Below, one piece after another: positions 27,609 through 40,100 of a DNA stretch of 64,000 nucleotides (position 1 is its first letter; the number at the start of each line of letters is the position of its first letter). The stretch is from Ruminococcus sp. (GTDB lineage: Bacteria > Bacillota > Clostridia > Oscillospirales > Ruminococcaceae): positions 1 to 64,000 of the forward strand of contig JAJQEI010000006.1 in the NCBI GenBank assembly GCA_021201755.1, written 5' to 3'. Made by a program: the position numbers and the translations under genes. The notes under the pieces were generated by a model. The model worked only from the letters and a program-made list of their open reading frames with translations, was not told the DNA's origin and searched no databases.

Positions 27609-29282
27609 ATGAAGTTAAAAGGTGCACAAATTATTGTAGAGACGTTAATTGAACAGGGTGCGACTACTGTTTTTGGTTATCCGGGTGGACAGGTAATTGA
27701 TATCTATGATGCGCTTTATTTAGCAGAAGACCGTATTCGGCACGTGATTACTGCGCATGAACAGGGAGCATCTCATGCAGCAGATGGTTATGCTCGTTCT
27801 ACAGGAAAGGTTGGCGTTGTGATTGCAACGTCTGGACCAGGCGCAACAAATCTGGTTACTGGTATTGCAACGGCTTATTTGGATTCTGTTCCGTTGGTTG
27901 CAATTACAGGGAATGTTTCTAATTCACTGATTGGTCGTGACAGTTTTCAAGAAGTAGATATTACTGGCGTCACCATGCCGATTACCAAGCATAATTTTAT
28001 GATAAAACGTGTAGAGGATTTGGCGGATACCATTCGAGAGGCATTTCGGATTGCAAAATCCGGTCGACCGGGTCCCGTTCTGGTGGATGTACCAAAGGAC
28101 GTGCAGAATGCACTGTATGAATATGAGGCACAACCACCGGTAGAAAAAAAATCGATTAAGCCGATTTGTGAAAAGAGTCTTGCAAAGGCAGCAGAGATGA
28201 TTCAGGCGTCGAAAAGACCGTATATCTATATCGGCGGTGGTGCAATCACCGATGATGCGGGTACAGAAATTCAAGCACTTGCAGAAAAAATGGATGCACC
28301 GATCGGCTGCACAATGATGGGGATTTCTGCTATACCGGTAGAAATTTCACGTTGGCTGGGCATGGAAGGGATGCATGGACACTATGCTTCGTCTATTGCG
28401 CAAAATGAATCGGATTTGATTCTAGCTTTGGGGTGTCGCTTTAGTGATCGTAGTACAGGGAATACACAAAAATACGCCAGAAATTCAAAAATAATTCACA
28501 TCGACATCGATGCATCGGAACTTTGCAAGAATATTACGGTAGATCTTGGAATCACTGGTTCAATTAAAGAAGCGGCATTTATGTTGTCGGAAATGCTGCC
28601 AAAGCAGAGTCATGCTGACTGGATGGCACACGTTGGCGAACTGGTAGCGCATACTAGGGAATTGGAAAAACAAAACCCAGAGGAGCTGACACCATTTACG
28701 GCGATTGATGCTGTTGCGGAATACACGCAGCCAGATACGATTATTGCAACAGACGTTGGACAGCACCAAATGTGGGTAGCACAGCACTATCCTTTTGAAC
28801 AGTCGAGGACGTTTATTTCTAGTGGTGGTCTGGGAACCATGGGATTTGGTCTTGGTGCGGCAATTGGCGCATCAACTGCTACAGGCAAGAAAACTGTCTT
28901 GTTTACCGGTGACGGCAGCTTTGGTATGAACTTGAATGAATTGGCAACGGCTGTTACGAATCATACGCCGGTTGTAATTTTTATTATTAATAATGGTGTG
29001 CTCGGCATGGTACGGCAGTGGCAGACACTGTTTTATGATAAGCATTATTCTAACACCACGCTGGAGCGACAGACGGATTTTGTAAAACTGGCAGAGGCAT
29101 TTGGCTTGCCGGGATACCGTGCTTGTAATATGGCAGAGTTGAAAGCTGTTTTACCGAAAGCATTTGCAGAAAGCGGACCAGTTTTGATTGATTGTGCGAT
29201 TGATTGTGATGCATTTGTTTTGCCAATGTTACCGCCTAGCGGCAGCATTGACGAAATGATCGTGGATCCGACATCGATGTAA
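27609..29282 (+). CDS. ilvB: Acetolactate synthase large subunit
   Basis: This ThDP- and FAD-dependent enzyme makes acetolactate or acetohydroxybutyrate, the first shared step for valine, leucine and isoleucine. It has 557 residues: the N-terminal ThDP domain has the catalytic Glu in HEQGASHAADGYARSTGK, the centre binds FAD, and the C-terminal ThDP site has TGDGSFGMNLNELATA with IINNGVLGM. It is the first gene of ilvBNCD-leuCD. AAGGTG precedes the start. Confidence 0.97.
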   Translation: MKLKGAQIIVETLIEQGATTVFGYPGGQVIDIYDALYLAEDRIRHVITAHEQGASHAADGYARSTGKVGVVIATSGPGATNLVTGIATAYLDSVPLVAITGNVSNSLIGRDSFQEVDITGVTMPITKHNFMIKRVEDLADTIREAFRIAKSGRPGPVLVDVPKDVQNALYEYEAQPPVEKKSIKPICEKSLAKAAEMIQASKRPYIYIGGGAITDDAGTEIQALAEKMDAPIGCTMMGISAIPVEISRWLGMEGMHGHYASSIAQNESDLILALGCRFSDRSTGNTQKYARNSKIIHIDIDASELCKNITVDLGITGSIKEAAFMLSEMLPKQSHADWMAHVGELVAHTRELEKQNPEELTPFTAIDAVAEYTQPDTIIATDVGQHQMWVAQHYPFEQSRTFISSGGLGTMGFGLGAAIGASTATGKKTVLFTGDGSFGMNLNELATAVTNHTPVVIFIINNGVLGMVRQWQTLFYDKHYSNTTLERQTDFVKLAEAFGLPGYRACNMAELKAVLPKAFAESGPVLIDCAIDCDAFVLPMLPPSGSIDEMIVDPTSM

Positions 29283-29296
29283 AGGAGGGACGGATC

Positions 29297-29794
29297 ATGA
29301 ATGAACGTTATGTAATATCAATTTTAGTGGCAAATCATGCCGGTGTTCTGTCTCGTGTTTCTGGAATGTTTACACGTCGTGGCTTTAATATTGACACGTT
29401 GACAGTGGGGGAGACAGAATCGTCAGAGTTTTCACGAATTACCATCTCCATGCACGGCGATAAGGCGGTTTGTGATCAGATTGTCCACCAGTTGGAAAAG
29501 ATATATGACGTAAAAAAAGTTAAGGTAATGGCAAGGGATGAAACCGTTATACGGGAGGTGCTGCTCATAAAGATCGCCAATGATGCGGACAAGCGACAGG
29601 ATATTATGTCGGTAGTAGACGTCTTTCGTGCTAAAATCACGGATTATTCGCCGAATGCACTTATTATTGAAATTCGGGGTGTATCGTCGAAAATTAACGC
29701 TTTTATTGAGCTGCTCGAACCATATGGCATTTTAGAGATGTGCCGTACTGGTTTGGTTGCACTTGAAAGAGGCGATGGCTGTCTAAAAGACTAG
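29297..29794 (+). CDS. ilvN: Acetolactate synthase regulatory subunit
   Basis: This 165-residue subunit carries an N-terminal ACT domain (YVISILVANHAGVLSRVSGM, then FNIDTLTVGETESSEFSRIT) that binds valine for feedback control, and a C-terminal dimer domain. AGGAGGG precedes the start and it lies 14 bases after ilvB. Also called ilvH in other species. Confidence 0.96.
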   Translation: MNERYVISILVANHAGVLSRVSGMFTRRGFNIDTLTVGETESSEFSRITISMHGDKAVCDQIVHQLEKIYDVKKVKVMARDETVIREVLLIKIANDADKRQDIMSVVDVFRAKITDYSPNALIIEIRGVSSKINAFIELLEPYGILEMCRTGLVALERGDGCLKD

Positions 29795-29833
29795 TCATGC
29801 CTTGGAATATACACAATCTATAAATTTTTATAA

Positions 29834-30886
<1,053 letters not shown>

Positions 30887-30996
30887 TTGCAAAAAAATAG
30901 AATCTACTTTTCAGATGGGATAGATAAACTGCTTTTCTCATGAAGATACGGGAGAAGAAGTTTTTATCAAAAAGCCGAAAAAAGAGGTAAAAAATT

Positions 30997-32679
30997 GTGA
31001 GTGGTAATTTTTATTGTGAGGGTGTGGACAAAGCACCACAACGTTCGTTATTTAACGCATTGGGCATGACAAAAGAAGAAATGCAGCGTCCACTTGTGGG
31101 CATTGTTTCTTCGTATAATGAAATTGTACCGGGTCATATGCATATCGATAAGCTTGTAGATGCCGTAAAGCTTGGCGTAGCAATGGCTGGCGGTACACCA
31201 GCTGTATTTCCAGCAATTGCAGTCTGTGATGGTATTGCCATGGGACATGATGGTATGCACTATTCACTTGTTACAAGAGATTTGATTGCGGATTCTACAG
31301 AGTGTATGGCACTTGCGCATCATTTTGACGCACTTGTTATGATTCCAAACTGCGATAAAAATGTGCCGGGACTGTTGATGGCAGCGGCTAGAATCAATGT
31401 ACCAACAGTGTTTGTCAGTGGAGGACCGATGTTAGCAGGGCATATTAATGGAAAAAAGACAAGCTTGTCGAGTATGTTTGAAGCAGTTGGCTCTTATGCT
31501 GCCGGTACGTTTACACAAGAGGATGTGGAAGAATACGAAAATCATGCGTGTCCGACTTGTGGTTCTTGTTCCGGTATGTATACGGCGAATTCCATGAACT
31601 GCTTAACGGAAGTGTTAGGACTTGGACTAAAAGGCAATGGTACAATTCCAGCGGTGTATTCGGAACGTATTCAGCTAGCAAAGCAAGCGGGTATGGCGGT
31701 GATGGAACTGTATCGCAAAAACATTCGTCCGAGAGATATTCTGACGGCAGATGCTTTCGAAAATGCTTTAACTGCAGATATGGCATTGGGATGTTCTACG
31801 AATAGTATGCTCCACATTCCGGCAATTGCCAACGAATGTGGCATCAAAATCGACTTGGATATGATCAACGAAATTAGTGAAAGAACGCCAAATCTCTGTC
31901 ACCTCGCACCGGCTGGTCATACTTATATGGAAGACTTAAATGAAGCAGGTGGCATCTATGCCGTATTGAACGAGTTAACGAAAAAAAATCTCATTCATAC
32001 GGACGTGATGACAGTAACCGGTAAGACGCTTGGTGAAAATATCAAGGGTTGTATCAATAAAAATCCAGAGCTTATTCGTCCCATTGAAAATCCTTATAGT
32101 GAAACTGGTGGCATTGCTGTATTAAGAGGTAATCTCGCACTGGATCGTTGCGTTGTAAAATGCAGTGCCGTTGCAAAAGAAATGCTCATACACCGTGGTC
32201 CAGCAAAGGTATTCAATAGCGAAGAAGAAGCGATTGCGGCCATTACTGGCGGCAAAATTGTAAAAGGCGATGTAGTCGTCATTCGCTATGAAGGTCCGGC
32301 AGGTGGTCCGGGTATGCGTGAAATGCTTTCACCTACTTCAGCAATTGCTGGCATGGGGCTAGACAAGGATGTTGCGCTTATTACAGATGGACGCTTTTCT
32401 GGTGCAACCCGTGGTGCAGCAATTGGACATATTTCACCAGAAGCCGTCAATGGTGGTACAATCGCCTATGTACAGGATGGCGATATGATTGCAATCGATA
32501 TTCCACATCATACCATTACGCTAGAAGTTTCGGACGAAGAACTGGAGCAGCGAAAGAAAACTACAAAAATTCTAGTCAAAGAAAATTTGACGGGGTACTT
32601 GAAACGGTATGCAAAAATGGTATCTTCTGCTGACAAAGGTGCTATTATCAATCAGGTGGATGAAAGCAATCCCTCTTAA
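30997..32679 (+). CDS. ilvD: Dihydroxy-acid dehydratase
   Basis: It dehydrates dihydroxyisovalerate to the 2-keto acid precursor of valine and leucine. The 560-residue protein begins at GTG 30997 behind AGAGG. The iron-sulfur cysteines are in PNCDKNVPG and [17 protein letters not shown]; the C-terminal active-site serine motif is in [20 protein letters not shown] gap of 110 bases separates it from ilvC without a visible terminator. Confidence 0.96.
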   Translation: MSGNFYCEGVDKAPQRSLFNALGMTKEEMQRPLVGIVSSYNEIVPGHMHIDKLVDAVKLGVAMAGGTPAVFPAIAVCDGIAMGHDGMHYSLVTRDLIADSTECMALAHHFDALVMIPNCDKNVPGLLMAAARINVPTVFVSGGPMLAGHINGKKTSLSSMFEAVGSYAAGTFTQEDVEEYENHACPTCGSCSGMYTANSMNCLTEVLGLGLKGNGTIPAVYSERIQLAKQAGMAVMELYRKNIRPRDILTADAFENALTADMALGCSTNSMLHIPAIANECGIKIDLDMINEISERTPNLCHLAPAGHTYMEDLNEAGGIYAVLNELTKKNLIHTDVMTVTGKTLGENIKGCINKNPELIRPIENPYSETGGIAVLRGNLALDRCVVKCSAVAKEMLIHRGPAKVFNSEEEAIAAITGGKIVKGDVVVIRYEGPAGGPGMREMLSPTSAIAGMGLDKDVALITDGRFSGATRGAAIGHISPEAVNGGTIAYVQDGDMIAIDIPHHTITLEVSDEELEQRKKTTKILVKENLTGYLKRYAKMVSSADKGAIINQVDESNPS

Positions 32680-32718
32680 TTTCTCAATCACAAATCTCTA
32701 AAAAGGAGGCTTATTTCT

Positions 32719-33981
32719 ATGGGTATGACAATGACACAAAAAATTCTTGCCGCACACGCAGGACTCGACACAGTCGAAGCAGGTCAGTTGATTCTGGTAC
32801 AACTCGATCGGGTACTTGGCAATGATATTACTTCTCCGGTGGCAATCCGAGAGTTCAACAAGCTTGGTGTAGACCAAGTATTTGACAAAGAAAAAGTCAC
32901 AATGGTTATGGATCACTTTGCACCAAACAAGGATATCAAGGCTGCAACACAGTGCAAAATATGCCGTGATTTCTGTGAAGAAAAGGATATTACACATTTC
33001 TATGACGTGGGACAAATGGGCATCGAACACGCACTGCTACCCGAAAAAGGCTTGGTTGTTTCCGGCGATGTGGTCATTGGTGCGGATTCTCATACTTGCA
33101 CCTATGGTGCATTGGGTGCGTTTTCTACAGGCGTTGGTTCTACTGATATAGCTTGTGGTATGGCAATCGGCAAAGCATGGTTTAAAGTACCATCTGCGAT
33201 AAAATTTGTGCTAAAAGGCAAATTACAGTCTTTCGTATCCGGTAAGGATGTGATTTTGCATATCATTGGTAAAATTGGTGTAGATGGCGCACTATACCGT
33301 TCGATGGAATTCACTGGTGATGGCGTGGCATCTCTGTCTATGAGTGATCGCCTGACGATGACAAATATGGCAATTGAAGCCGGTGCCAAGAACGGTATCT
33401 TCGAAGTAGACGAACAGACATTACAATTTATTGCCGAACACAGTGACCGCAAGCCGATGGTTTACAAAGCAGATGATGACGCCGTATATGACGAGGTATT
33501 TGAAATCAATCTGTCTGAAATCAAATCTACAGTGGCATTCCCACATTTGCCAGGAAACACGAAAACCATTGATGAAGTGGGTGACGTAAAGATAGACCAG
33601 GTAGTAATTGGCTCTTGCACCAACGGATTTTATAAGGATATCGAAGAGGCAGCATCCATTTTGCGTGGGAAAAAAGTTGCAAAACACGTGCGTGCGATTA
33701 TCATTCCGGCAACACAGGCAATTTATCTGAAAGCGATGGAAAATGGGCTACTGAAGGATCTAATAGAAGCTGGCTGTATTGTTTCCACGCCAACCTGTGG
33801 ACCGTGTCTCGGCGGTCATATGGGCATATTAGCTGCCGGTGAACGTGCGGTTTCTACTACAAATCGAAACTTTGTGGGACGTATGGGACATCCAGAATCG
33901 GAAGTATATTTAGCGAGTCCGGCGGTTGCTATAGCAAGTGCCATTGCTGGAAAGATTGTTTCCCCAAAGGAGGTTCTCTAA
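32719..33981 (+). CDS. leuC: 3-isopropylmalate dehydratase large subunit
   Basis: This aconitase-family subunit isomerises 2- to 3-isopropylmalate in leucine synthesis. 420 residues, the short two-subunit type. The 4Fe-4S ligands lie in [11 protein letters not shown] and [33 protein letters not shown] is the substrate loop. AAAGGAGG precedes the start. leuA and leuB are not next to it, so leucine synthesis needs genes elsewhere. Confidence 0.96.
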   Translation: MGMTMTQKILAAHAGLDTVEAGQLILVQLDRVLGNDITSPVAIREFNKLGVDQVFDKEKVTMVMDHFAPNKDIKAATQCKICRDFCEEKDITHFYDVGQMGIEHALLPEKGLVVSGDVVIGADSHTCTYGALGAFSTGVGSTDIACGMAIGKAWFKVPSAIKFVLKGKLQSFVSGKDVILHIIGKIGVDGALYRSMEFTGDGVASLSMSDRLTMTNMAIEAGAKNGIFEVDEQTLQFIAEHSDRKPMVYKADDDAVYDEVFEINLSEIKSTVAFPHLPGNTKTIDEVGDVKIDQVVIGSCTNGFYKDIEEAASILRGKKVAKHVRAIIIPATQAIYLKAMENGLLKDLIEAGCIVSTPTCGPCLGGHMGILAAGERAVSTTNRNFVGRMGHPESEVYLASPAVAIASAIAGKIVSPKEVL

Positions 33982-33982
33982 A

Positions 33983-34477
33983 ATGAAATTAAATGGTACA
34001 GTCATTAAATACGGCGACAACGTGGATACAGATGTTATCATTCCGGCACGATATCTGAACACCATTGATAAAAAAGAACTGGCTTCGCACTGCATGGAAG
34101 ACCTGGACACTACATTTACGACACGAGTAAAATCCGGCGATATCATGGTAGGCGGCGAAAATTTTGGTTGTGGTTCTTCTCGTGAACACGCACCAATCGC
34201 CATCAAAGAAAGTGGAATTGCACTCGTGATTGCCAAAAGCTTTGCACGAATTTTCTACCGCAATTCCATTAACATTGGTCTTGCTATTGTGGAATGCCCT
34301 GAGGCGGTTGATGCGATCCAAGAAGGCGACACGGTTGAAGCAGATTTGGACAACGGTATAATTCTAGATGTGACAAATGGCAAGGAATTTCACGTTGCAC
34401 CCTTTCCAGCATTTATTCAAACCATCATTGAAAATGGCGGTCTAATTGATTCCATCAAAAACAGTGCTGTAAAGTAG
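33983..34477 (+). CDS. leuD: 3-isopropylmalate dehydratase small subunit
   Basis: The swivelling aconitase domain 4, partner of LeuC. The 164-residue protein has [14 protein letters not shown] near the N-terminus and [17 protein letters not shown], with the substrate-binding Ser/Arg loop. It starts one base after the leuC stop with AAAGGAGG inside the leuC end, implying coupled translation. Last gene of the operon. Confidence 0.96.
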   Translation: MKLNGTVIKYGDNVDTDVIIPARYLNTIDKKELASHCMEDLDTTFTTRVKSGDIMVGGENFGCGSSREHAPIAIKESGIALVIAKSFARIFYRNSINIGLAIVECPEAVDAIQEGDTVEADLDNGIILDVTNGKEFHVAPFPAFIQTIIENGGLIDSIKNSAVK

Positions 34478-34516
34478 GATGCAGTCAAACGTAAGAGGAA
34501 AGCCTAACTTTTCAAC

Positions 34517-34553
34517 AAAACCCTATGTCAAATTTGAGGGCATGGGGTTTTTA
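34517..34553 (+). terminator. Terminator of the ilv-leu operon
   Basis: AAAACCCTATG pairs with CATGGGGTTTT (one G-U), then T residues. Confidence 0.85.
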
Positions 34554-34659
34554 TATAAATTTTGAAACGGAAATTCGCAGAAATGTTTGTCATACAAGAA
34601 CATTTGTACTTAAACTGTGAATGGCTTTTAAACATTAACGAGGATTTTTCCGAAAGGAC

Positions 34660-34688
34660 TTGACAGAAAGGCAAAAATTCGGTATAAT
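34660..34688 (+). promoter_or_regulatory. pckG promoter
   Basis: TTGACA (34660-34665) and TATAAT (34683-34688) with a 17-base spacer; a consensus-strength promoter. Confidence 0.9.
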
Positions 34689-34775
34689 AAATAGAAGTAA
34701 GATGATATATTGCAAAATCTTGGATGATATCGTTTTGCTGAAAATGTTTCGTATTCAAATTAGGAGGTTTTACTA

Positions 34776-36608
34776 ATGGCATTGACAAGCAATAAAAATG
34801 TACTGCAATGGGTAGACGAAATGGTCGCCCTGACAAAGCCGGACAAAGTGGTATGGATTGACGGATCGAAAGAACAACTGGCTGCATTGACAGACGAAGT
34901 AACTTCTTTGCCAGAAGGCAACTGGGATAAGATGTATAAGTTGAATCCGGAAAAGCTGCCGGGTTGTCTATATCATCGGACACGCCCGAATGATGTTGCC
35001 CGTGTAGAAGATCGTACGTTTATTTGCACGAAAAAGAAGGAAGATGCTGGTCCGACTAATAACTGGATGGATCCGGGAGAAATGAAAGCAAAGTTGATTC
35101 CTCTTTATGACGGCGTAATGAAAGGCAGAACTATGTATGTTATTCCATATTCTATGGGTCCAATTGGTTCGCCATTGGCAAAGGTTGGCGTTGAACTGAC
35201 CGACTCCATTTATGTTGTTCTGAATATGGAAATCATGACTCGTATGGGTGTAGATGCTTTTAAGAATCTTGGCGATACTTCTAATGATTTTGTACGTGGT
35301 TTACATTCGAAGGCAAGCGTAGACCCAGAAAATCGTTATATCGTACAGTTCCCAGAAGAAAATACAATCTGGTCGATTAACTCTGCTTATGGCGGTAATG
35401 TTTTGCTTGGCAAGAAATGTTTTGCATTGCGTATTGCTTCGTACCAAGGTAAAAACGAAGGTTGGATGGCAGAGCATATGTTGATTCTTGGCATACAGAA
35501 GCCGAACGGTGAGATTAAGTATATTACAGCTGCATTCCCATCTGCTTGTGGCAAGACCAATTTGGCAATGCTGATTCCACCGGAGGGATATCAGAAAAAT
35601 GGTTATAAGGTATTTACAGTGGGTGACGATATTGCATGGATGAAGCTAGGGAAGGATGGCAGATTGTATGCCATTAACCCAGAAAATGGCTTCTTTGGTG
35701 TTGCACCCGGTACGAATGAAAAGTCAAATCCAAATGCACTGGCTTGCACTAAGTCTGACACTATCTTCACAAACGTTGCTATGAACAATGAAGATAATAC
35801 TATTTGGTGGGAAAAACTTGATAAGAATCCACCGGTTGACGCAACGGAGTGGAAGGGTGAAAAGGTGAATGGTCCAGAGTATATTGCGGCTGGCAACAAC
35901 TTAGCACACCCGAACTCTAGATTCACCGCACCAGCAAAGAACTGCCCATGCTTGTCACCGGAATTCAATAATCCGGAGGGTGTTCCAATTTCTGCAATCA
36001 TCTTTGGTGGTCGCCGTGTATCTACGACACCGCTTGTATACCAATCTTTCGATTGGACACATGGCACTTATATGGGTTCGGCGGTTTCATCTGAAACAAC
36101 TGCTGCCACAACAGGAGCAGTTGGTGTTTTGCGTCATGACCCAATGGCAATGAAGCCGTTCATTGGCTACAACGTTGGCGATTATTGGGCACATTGGCTC
36201 GAAATGGGCGAAAAGCTTGGCGAAAAAGCACCGAAGATTTTCAACGTAAACTGGTTTAAAACAGACGAAGAAGGTAACTTCTTGTGGCCGGGCTTTGGCG
36301 ATAATATGCGTGTTCTGGACTGGATTATCAAGCGTTGCGAGGGCGAAGTGGATGCCGTTGAAACACCGATTGGCTATGAGCCGAAGCCGGAAGATATCAA
36401 TGTGGAAGGCTTGGTTTATGATGGAAAGCAATTCACCAGTGACGATATTGCAGTTCTGTTAAAGCTGGATATGGATTTGTGGGGGAAAGAGATTCAAGAG
36501 ATGCGTCGATATTATGACGAGGATATTTCCGCAAAGGGCGGCAAGATTCCAGATGCACTGTATGCACAGCTCGATTCTCTGGAAGAACGAATTGAAGCAG
36601 CAAAGTAA
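34776..36608 (+). CDS. pckG: Phosphoenolpyruvate carboxykinase (GTP)
   Basis: It interconverts oxaloacetate and phosphoenolpyruvate with GTP/GDP. In ruminal anaerobes it usually works toward oxaloacetate in succinate formation; that direction is inferred. The 610-residue length and the kinase loop FPSACGKTN mark the GTP-type family. Other marks are NSAYGGNVLLGKKC, VGDDIAWMK with metal-binding Asp, and FGGRRVSTTPLVYQ. AGGAGG precedes the start. It is monocistronic with a strong promoter and terminator. Confidence 0.97.
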   Translation: MALTSNKNVLQWVDEMVALTKPDKVVWIDGSKEQLAALTDEVTSLPEGNWDKMYKLNPEKLPGCLYHRTRPNDVARVEDRTFICTKKKEDAGPTNNWMDPGEMKAKLIPLYDGVMKGRTMYVIPYSMGPIGSPLAKVGVELTDSIYVVLNMEIMTRMGVDAFKNLGDTSNDFVRGLHSKASVDPENRYIVQFPEENTIWSINSAYGGNVLLGKKCFALRIASYQGKNEGWMAEHMLILGIQKPNGEIKYITAAFPSACGKTNLAMLIPPEGYQKNGYKVFTVGDDIAWMKLGKDGRLYAINPENGFFGVAPGTNEKSNPNALACTKSDTIFTNVAMNNEDNTIWWEKLDKNPPVDATEWKGEKVNGPEYIAAGNNLAHPNSRFTAPAKNCPCLSPEFNNPEGVPISAIIFGGRRVSTTPLVYQSFDWTHGTYMGSAVSSETTAATTGAVGVLRHDPMAMKPFIGYNVGDYWAHWLEMGEKLGEKAPKIFNVNWFKTDEEGNFLWPGFGDNMRVLDWIIKRCEGEVDAVETPIGYEPKPEDINVEGLVYDGKQFTSDDIAVLLKLDMDLWGKEIQEMRRYYDEDISAKGGKIPDALYAQLDSLEERIEAAK

Positions 36609-36641
36609 GATTTCTGATTTATCATTGAAATTTTTTTAAAT

Positions 36642-36679
36642 AAAACACCGGTATTTCGTTTTAGAATGCCGGTGTTTTT
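36642..36679. terminator. Bidirectional terminator between pckG and trpA
   Basis: AAAACACCGGTATT pairs with AATGCCGGTGTTTT (one mismatch). T runs on the plus side and A runs on the other side serve both converging operons. Confidence 0.9.
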
Positions 36680-36704
36680 ATGATGATGGATGATTCAATC
36701 AAAC

Positions 36705-37502
36705 TTAATTGTCCAACGCTTGACGCAGTGATTTTATAAATATACCAATTTCCTTTGGTGCAGTTTTTCCACCGTATTGCTCTACGAGCTTTACAATAGC
36801 ACTGCCTATAATGACACCATCACAATATTTGCTCATTTTTTTTGCAGCTTCTGGACCGGAAATGCCAAATCCAACAGCACAGGGTATTTTTGCATATTTG
36901 TAGATTTTTTCAAAAAGCGGATCAAACTCTGTGTCAAACTTCTGCCGCACACCGGTGACGCCATTTGATGAAACGCAGTATAAGAAACCCGTTGCATCAG
37001 ATGCAATCATCTGAATACGGTCTTCACTAGCCGGTGTGACAAGACTAATGTTGTGGACATTGTATTTATCTGCACTGCCTTGGATTTCATCCTTTTCTTC
37101 ATAGGGAATGTCTGGCACAATGACACCATCGATGCCACATATTTGGCAGGTCTGGAAAAAGCGATCTGTACCGAAACGGAAAATGGTGTTCAAGTACATC
37201 ATGAACAATAACGGCGTGTCCGTTTTTTTACGGAGTCGCTGTACCATTTCAAAAATACCACTTAAGGTTGTGCCTTGTCGGAGTGAACGCTCACTAGCAC
37301 GCTGAATCACTGGACCTTCGGCAATCGGATCGGAAAAGGGGACTCCCAATTCAATTAAGTCAGCACCGTTTTTTATCATTTCCATAACAGCTTGCTCTGT
37401 GCAATCATAACCACCGTCGCCGGAGGTAATAAAGGGAATTAGAGCTTTTTTGCCAGTTTTCTTGTACTGTGCCAGTGTTGTATCTATGCGATTCTTAGTC
37501 AT
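36705..37502 (-). CDS. trpA: Tryptophan synthase alpha subunit
   Basis: It cleaves indole-3-glycerol phosphate to indole for TrpB. ATG at 37502 overlaps the trpB end by eight bases. The ~265-residue TIM barrel has the catalytic Glu in [20 protein letters not shown] and Asp in [13 protein letters not shown], and the phosphate loops [10 protein letters not shown] and GVIIGSAIV. Last gene of trpEGDCFBA. Confidence 0.97.
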   Translation of the reverse strand: MTKNRIDTTLAQYKKTGKKALIPFITSGDGGYDCTEQAVMEMIKNGADLIELGVPFSDPIAEGPVIQRASERSLRQGTTLSGIFEMVQRLRKKTDTPLLFMMYLNTIFRFGTDRFFQTCQICGIDGVIVPDIPYEEKDEIQGSADKYNVHNISLVTPASEDRIQMIASDATGFLYCVSSNGVTGVRQKFDTEFDPLFEKIYKYAKIPCAVGFGISGPEAAKKMSKYCDGVIIGSAIVKLVEQYGGKTAPKEIGIFIKSLRQALDN

Positions 37503-38682
37503 CAATTTTCACTCCTCTGTATTCTGCAATTTGCTGCATATCCTTATCGCCCCGTCCGGACAGGCAGATAACCATCAGTTGGTTTGGCTGCATTTCTGGT
37601 GCAATTTTCATTGCTGCTGCAACAGCATGAGCCGATTCAATTGCCGGAATGATGCCTTCTGTACGAGAGAGATATTCTAGTGCCTGCACAGCTTCTTCGT
37701 CTGTAATCGCCAGATATTTTGCACGACCGGTTTTATATAAGTTAGCGTGTTCTGGACCAACACCAGGGTAGTCCAGACCGGCAGAAATGGAGTAGACCGG
37801 TGCAATTTGTCCTTCTTCATTTTGAATAAAGTAGGATTTCATGCCGTGAAAAATTCCCAGTTCTCCCTTTGCCACTGTCGCTGCATGAAGTTTCGTATCA
37901 ATTCCTTTTCCAGCAGCTTCTGCTCCAATCAGCTGTACGTTTTCGTTTGAGATAAAGTCATAGAATATACCAATGGCATTTGATCCGCCACCAACGCACG
38001 CTAAAACGCAATCCGGCAATCTACCTTCAACTTCCTGTAATTGTGCCTTTGTTTCTTCGCCAATCACTTTCTGAAAATCTCGTACCATTTGCGGATAAGG
38101 ATGTGGTCCCATTGCTGAACCAATGAGATAATATGTGGTATCAATGTTAGTTGCCCAATCTCTCATAGCTTCGTTGATGGCATCTTTCAATGTGCCTGTG
38201 CCGCTGTCAACGCCAGTAACCTTTGCACCGAGCAACTGCATCCGGTAGACATTCAGTCGCTGACGTCGCATATCCTCCGTTCCCATATAGACTTCACATT
38301 CGATATCGAACATTGCACAGGCAGTAGCTGTTGCAACGCCGTGCTGTCCTGCACCAGTTTCAGCAATAATCCGTTTTTTACCCATTTTTTTTGCCAGTAG
38401 TATTTGTCCCAAAACATTGTTGATTTTGTGCGCACCGGTGTGATTTAAATCCTCTCGCTTGATATAAATTTTACAGCCACCCAGATCCTTTGTCATGCGT
38501 TCGGCATAATAGAGCATACTTGGTCGTCCTGCATAAGTTCGAAGCAGCGTTCGATATTCTTCCCAAAAGTGCGGATCGCTTCCGTATTTTGCATAAGCGG
38601 TCTCTAATTCATGTACCGCATTCATCACGGTTTCTGGCACATATTGTCCGCCAAATTCACCAAATCTTCCTATTTTTTCCAT
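37495..38682 (-). CDS. trpB: Tryptophan synthase beta subunit
   Basis: The PLP enzyme joins indole and serine. 395 residues; the PLP lysine is in [14 protein letters not shown], with [15 protein letters not shown] and the phosphate loop [15 protein letters not shown]. Its start overlaps the end of trpF by 13 bases, so translation is coupled. Confidence 0.97.
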   Translation of the reverse strand: MEKIGRFGEFGGQYVPETVMNAVHELETAYAKYGSDPHFWEEYRTLLRTYAGRPSMLYYAERMTKDLGGCKIYIKREDLNHTGAHKINNVLGQILLAKKMGKKRIIAETGAGQHGVATATACAMFDIECEVYMGTEDMRRQRLNVYRMQLLGAKVTGVDSGTGTLKDAINEAMRDWATNIDTTYYLIGSAMGPHPYPQMVRDFQKVIGEETKAQLQEVEGRLPDCVLACVGGGSNAIGIFYDFISNENVQLIGAEAAGKGIDTKLHAATVAKGELGIFHGMKSYFIQNEEGQIAPVYSISAGLDYPGVGPEHANLYKTGRAKYLAITDEEAVQALEYLSRTEGIIPAIESAHAVAAAMKIAPEMQPNQLMVICLSGRGDKDMQQIAEYRGVKIDD

Positions 38683-39302
38683 GTTAATTCACCTCGTACG
38701 ATCCTGATAATCTCTTGCATTTTTCTAAAGTCTTTTACACCGCCCGTTTCCGTACCGCTGGAAAGATCCACACCATATGGTGTTACGATTTTCATTGCTG
38801 TACGCAAATTATCAGGCGTTAAGCCACCTGCTAAGAAATATGGCTGCTTTGGGCTTGCCTGAGCAATCGTGTTCCAATCTGCTTTGATACCTGTGCCACC
38901 AATTTGTTTGGGTACATAACCTTCTAAAATCAGCCGATTTGCACCGAGTGTTTCTGCCCGCCGAATATCGTCTGTATTTCGTACACGGACAGCTTTCCAT
39001 ACAGGTAAATGTGTTTCTGTTTGCAGCTGTGCAATTTGTGAAGCGGATTCCTGACCATGCAGCTGAATGACGTGCAGTGGCACGATTTGCAGTGTTCGTA
39101 GAATTTCAGCTGTAGACGCATTTACGAAGACGCCGACTGAACGTACGCTTGGTGATAAATATCGTACCACCGATGCTGCTTGTTCTGGTGTGATGGTACG
39201 TCGAAAGCCAGGGGATAGGATTATGCCCATATAATCCGGCTTTAGGATATTGCAAAATATAGCGTCTTGTCCAGTTCGGACACCACAAAACTTGATGTCC
39301 AT
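38670..39302 (-). CDS. trpF: Phosphoribosylanthranilate isomerase
   Basis: It opens phosphoribosylanthranilate by an Amadori rearrangement. The natural start is ATG 39302 (MDIKFCGVR), five bases after the trpC stop; the longer frame lies inside trpC. 210 residues. The catalytic Cys is in KFCGVR. The usual catalytic Asp (LLDA or LIDS before GGTG) is replaced by Glu in [15 protein letters not shown], an odd substitution. The remaining barrel ([28 protein letters not shown]) is normal. Confidence 0.93.
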   Translation of the reverse strand: MDIKFCGVRTGQDAIFCNILKPDYMGIILSPGFRRTITPEQAASVVRYLSPSVRSVGVFVNASTAEILRTLQIVPLHVIQLHGQESASQIAQLQTETHLPVWKAVRVRNTDDIRRAETLGANRLILEGYVPKQIGGTGIKADWNTIAQASPKQPYFLAGGLTPDNLRTAMKIVTPYGVDLSSGTETGGVKDFRKMQEIIRIVRGELTWKK

Positions 39303-39307
39303 TGTAT

Positions 39308-40093
39308 TTACATATCCTTTCGCAGTGTATGCAGTGTAGCTGCAATATTCCCACTGCGCATCAGTGTCTCGCCAATTAATACTGCATCTGCACCGGCAGA
39401 GCGAACACATTTCATGTCTTCATTATTTTGGATGCCACTTTCAGATACGAAAATTGCATCTTTTGGTGCATAAGGTCGTAGTTTCTGTACTGTTTGTAAA
39501 TCCACTTCAAATGTCTTCAGGTTGCGATTATTTACGCCTAAAATACGTGGATGGATAAAGCAAATCTGTTCTAATTCTGTTGCATCATGGACTTCTATTA
39601 AGACATCCAAGTCCAAGGATTGTGCTAGTTGATATAATTCTTCCATAGATTTTGGTGGCAACACTGCTGCAATCAGTAGCACAGCATCCGCACCTATCGC
39701 AGCTGCTTCGTAAATTTGATAGGGATCAAAGATAAAATCCTTGCGTAAAATCGGAATGTTTATTACTTCACGAATTGCAGCAAGGTAACGAGAAGAGCCT
39801 TGAAAATAGTGTTCCTCCGTAAGGCAAGAAATAGCGTTTGCACCTGCTTTTTCGTAAGCTTTTGCTGTTTCTACCGGGTGGAAATCTGGACAAATCAGTC
39901 CTTTTGAGGGCGAAGCTTTTTTTACTTCACAAATGCATGACAAAGTATCACGTTGTAATGCTTGCGCAAAAGAGAGTGGTTTCCTTTTTTTTAGTGCGTC
40001 TGCGGCACGTTGCTGCATTTTTTCGAGATTGCACGTTTTTTTTTCTCGTTCCAGCTGTTGACGGCGATAGCTTAAAATATCATCTAAAATCAT
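39308..40093 (-). CDS. trpC: Indole-3-glycerol phosphate synthase
   Basis: It closes the indole ring. The start is ATG 40093 (MILDDILSYRR) eight bases past the trpGD stop; the longer frame overlaps trpGD. 261 residues. Catalytic residues are in CEVKKASPSKGLI, ILRKDFIFDPYQI and LGVNNRNLKTFEVD, with SESGI near the end. Confidence 0.96.
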   Translation of the reverse strand: MILDDILSYRRQQLEREKKTCNLEKMQQRAADALKKRKPLSFAQALQRDTLSCICEVKKASPSKGLICPDFHPVETAKAYEKAGANAISCLTEEHYFQGSSRYLAAIREVINIPILRKDFIFDPYQIYEAAAIGADAVLLIAAVLPPKSMEELYQLAQSLDLDVLIEVHDATELEQICFIHPRILGVNNRNLKTFEVDLQTVQKLRPYAPKDAIFVSESGIQNNEDMKCVRSAGADAVLIGETLMRSGNIAATLHTLRKDM

Positions 40094-40100
40094 AGAAGCC

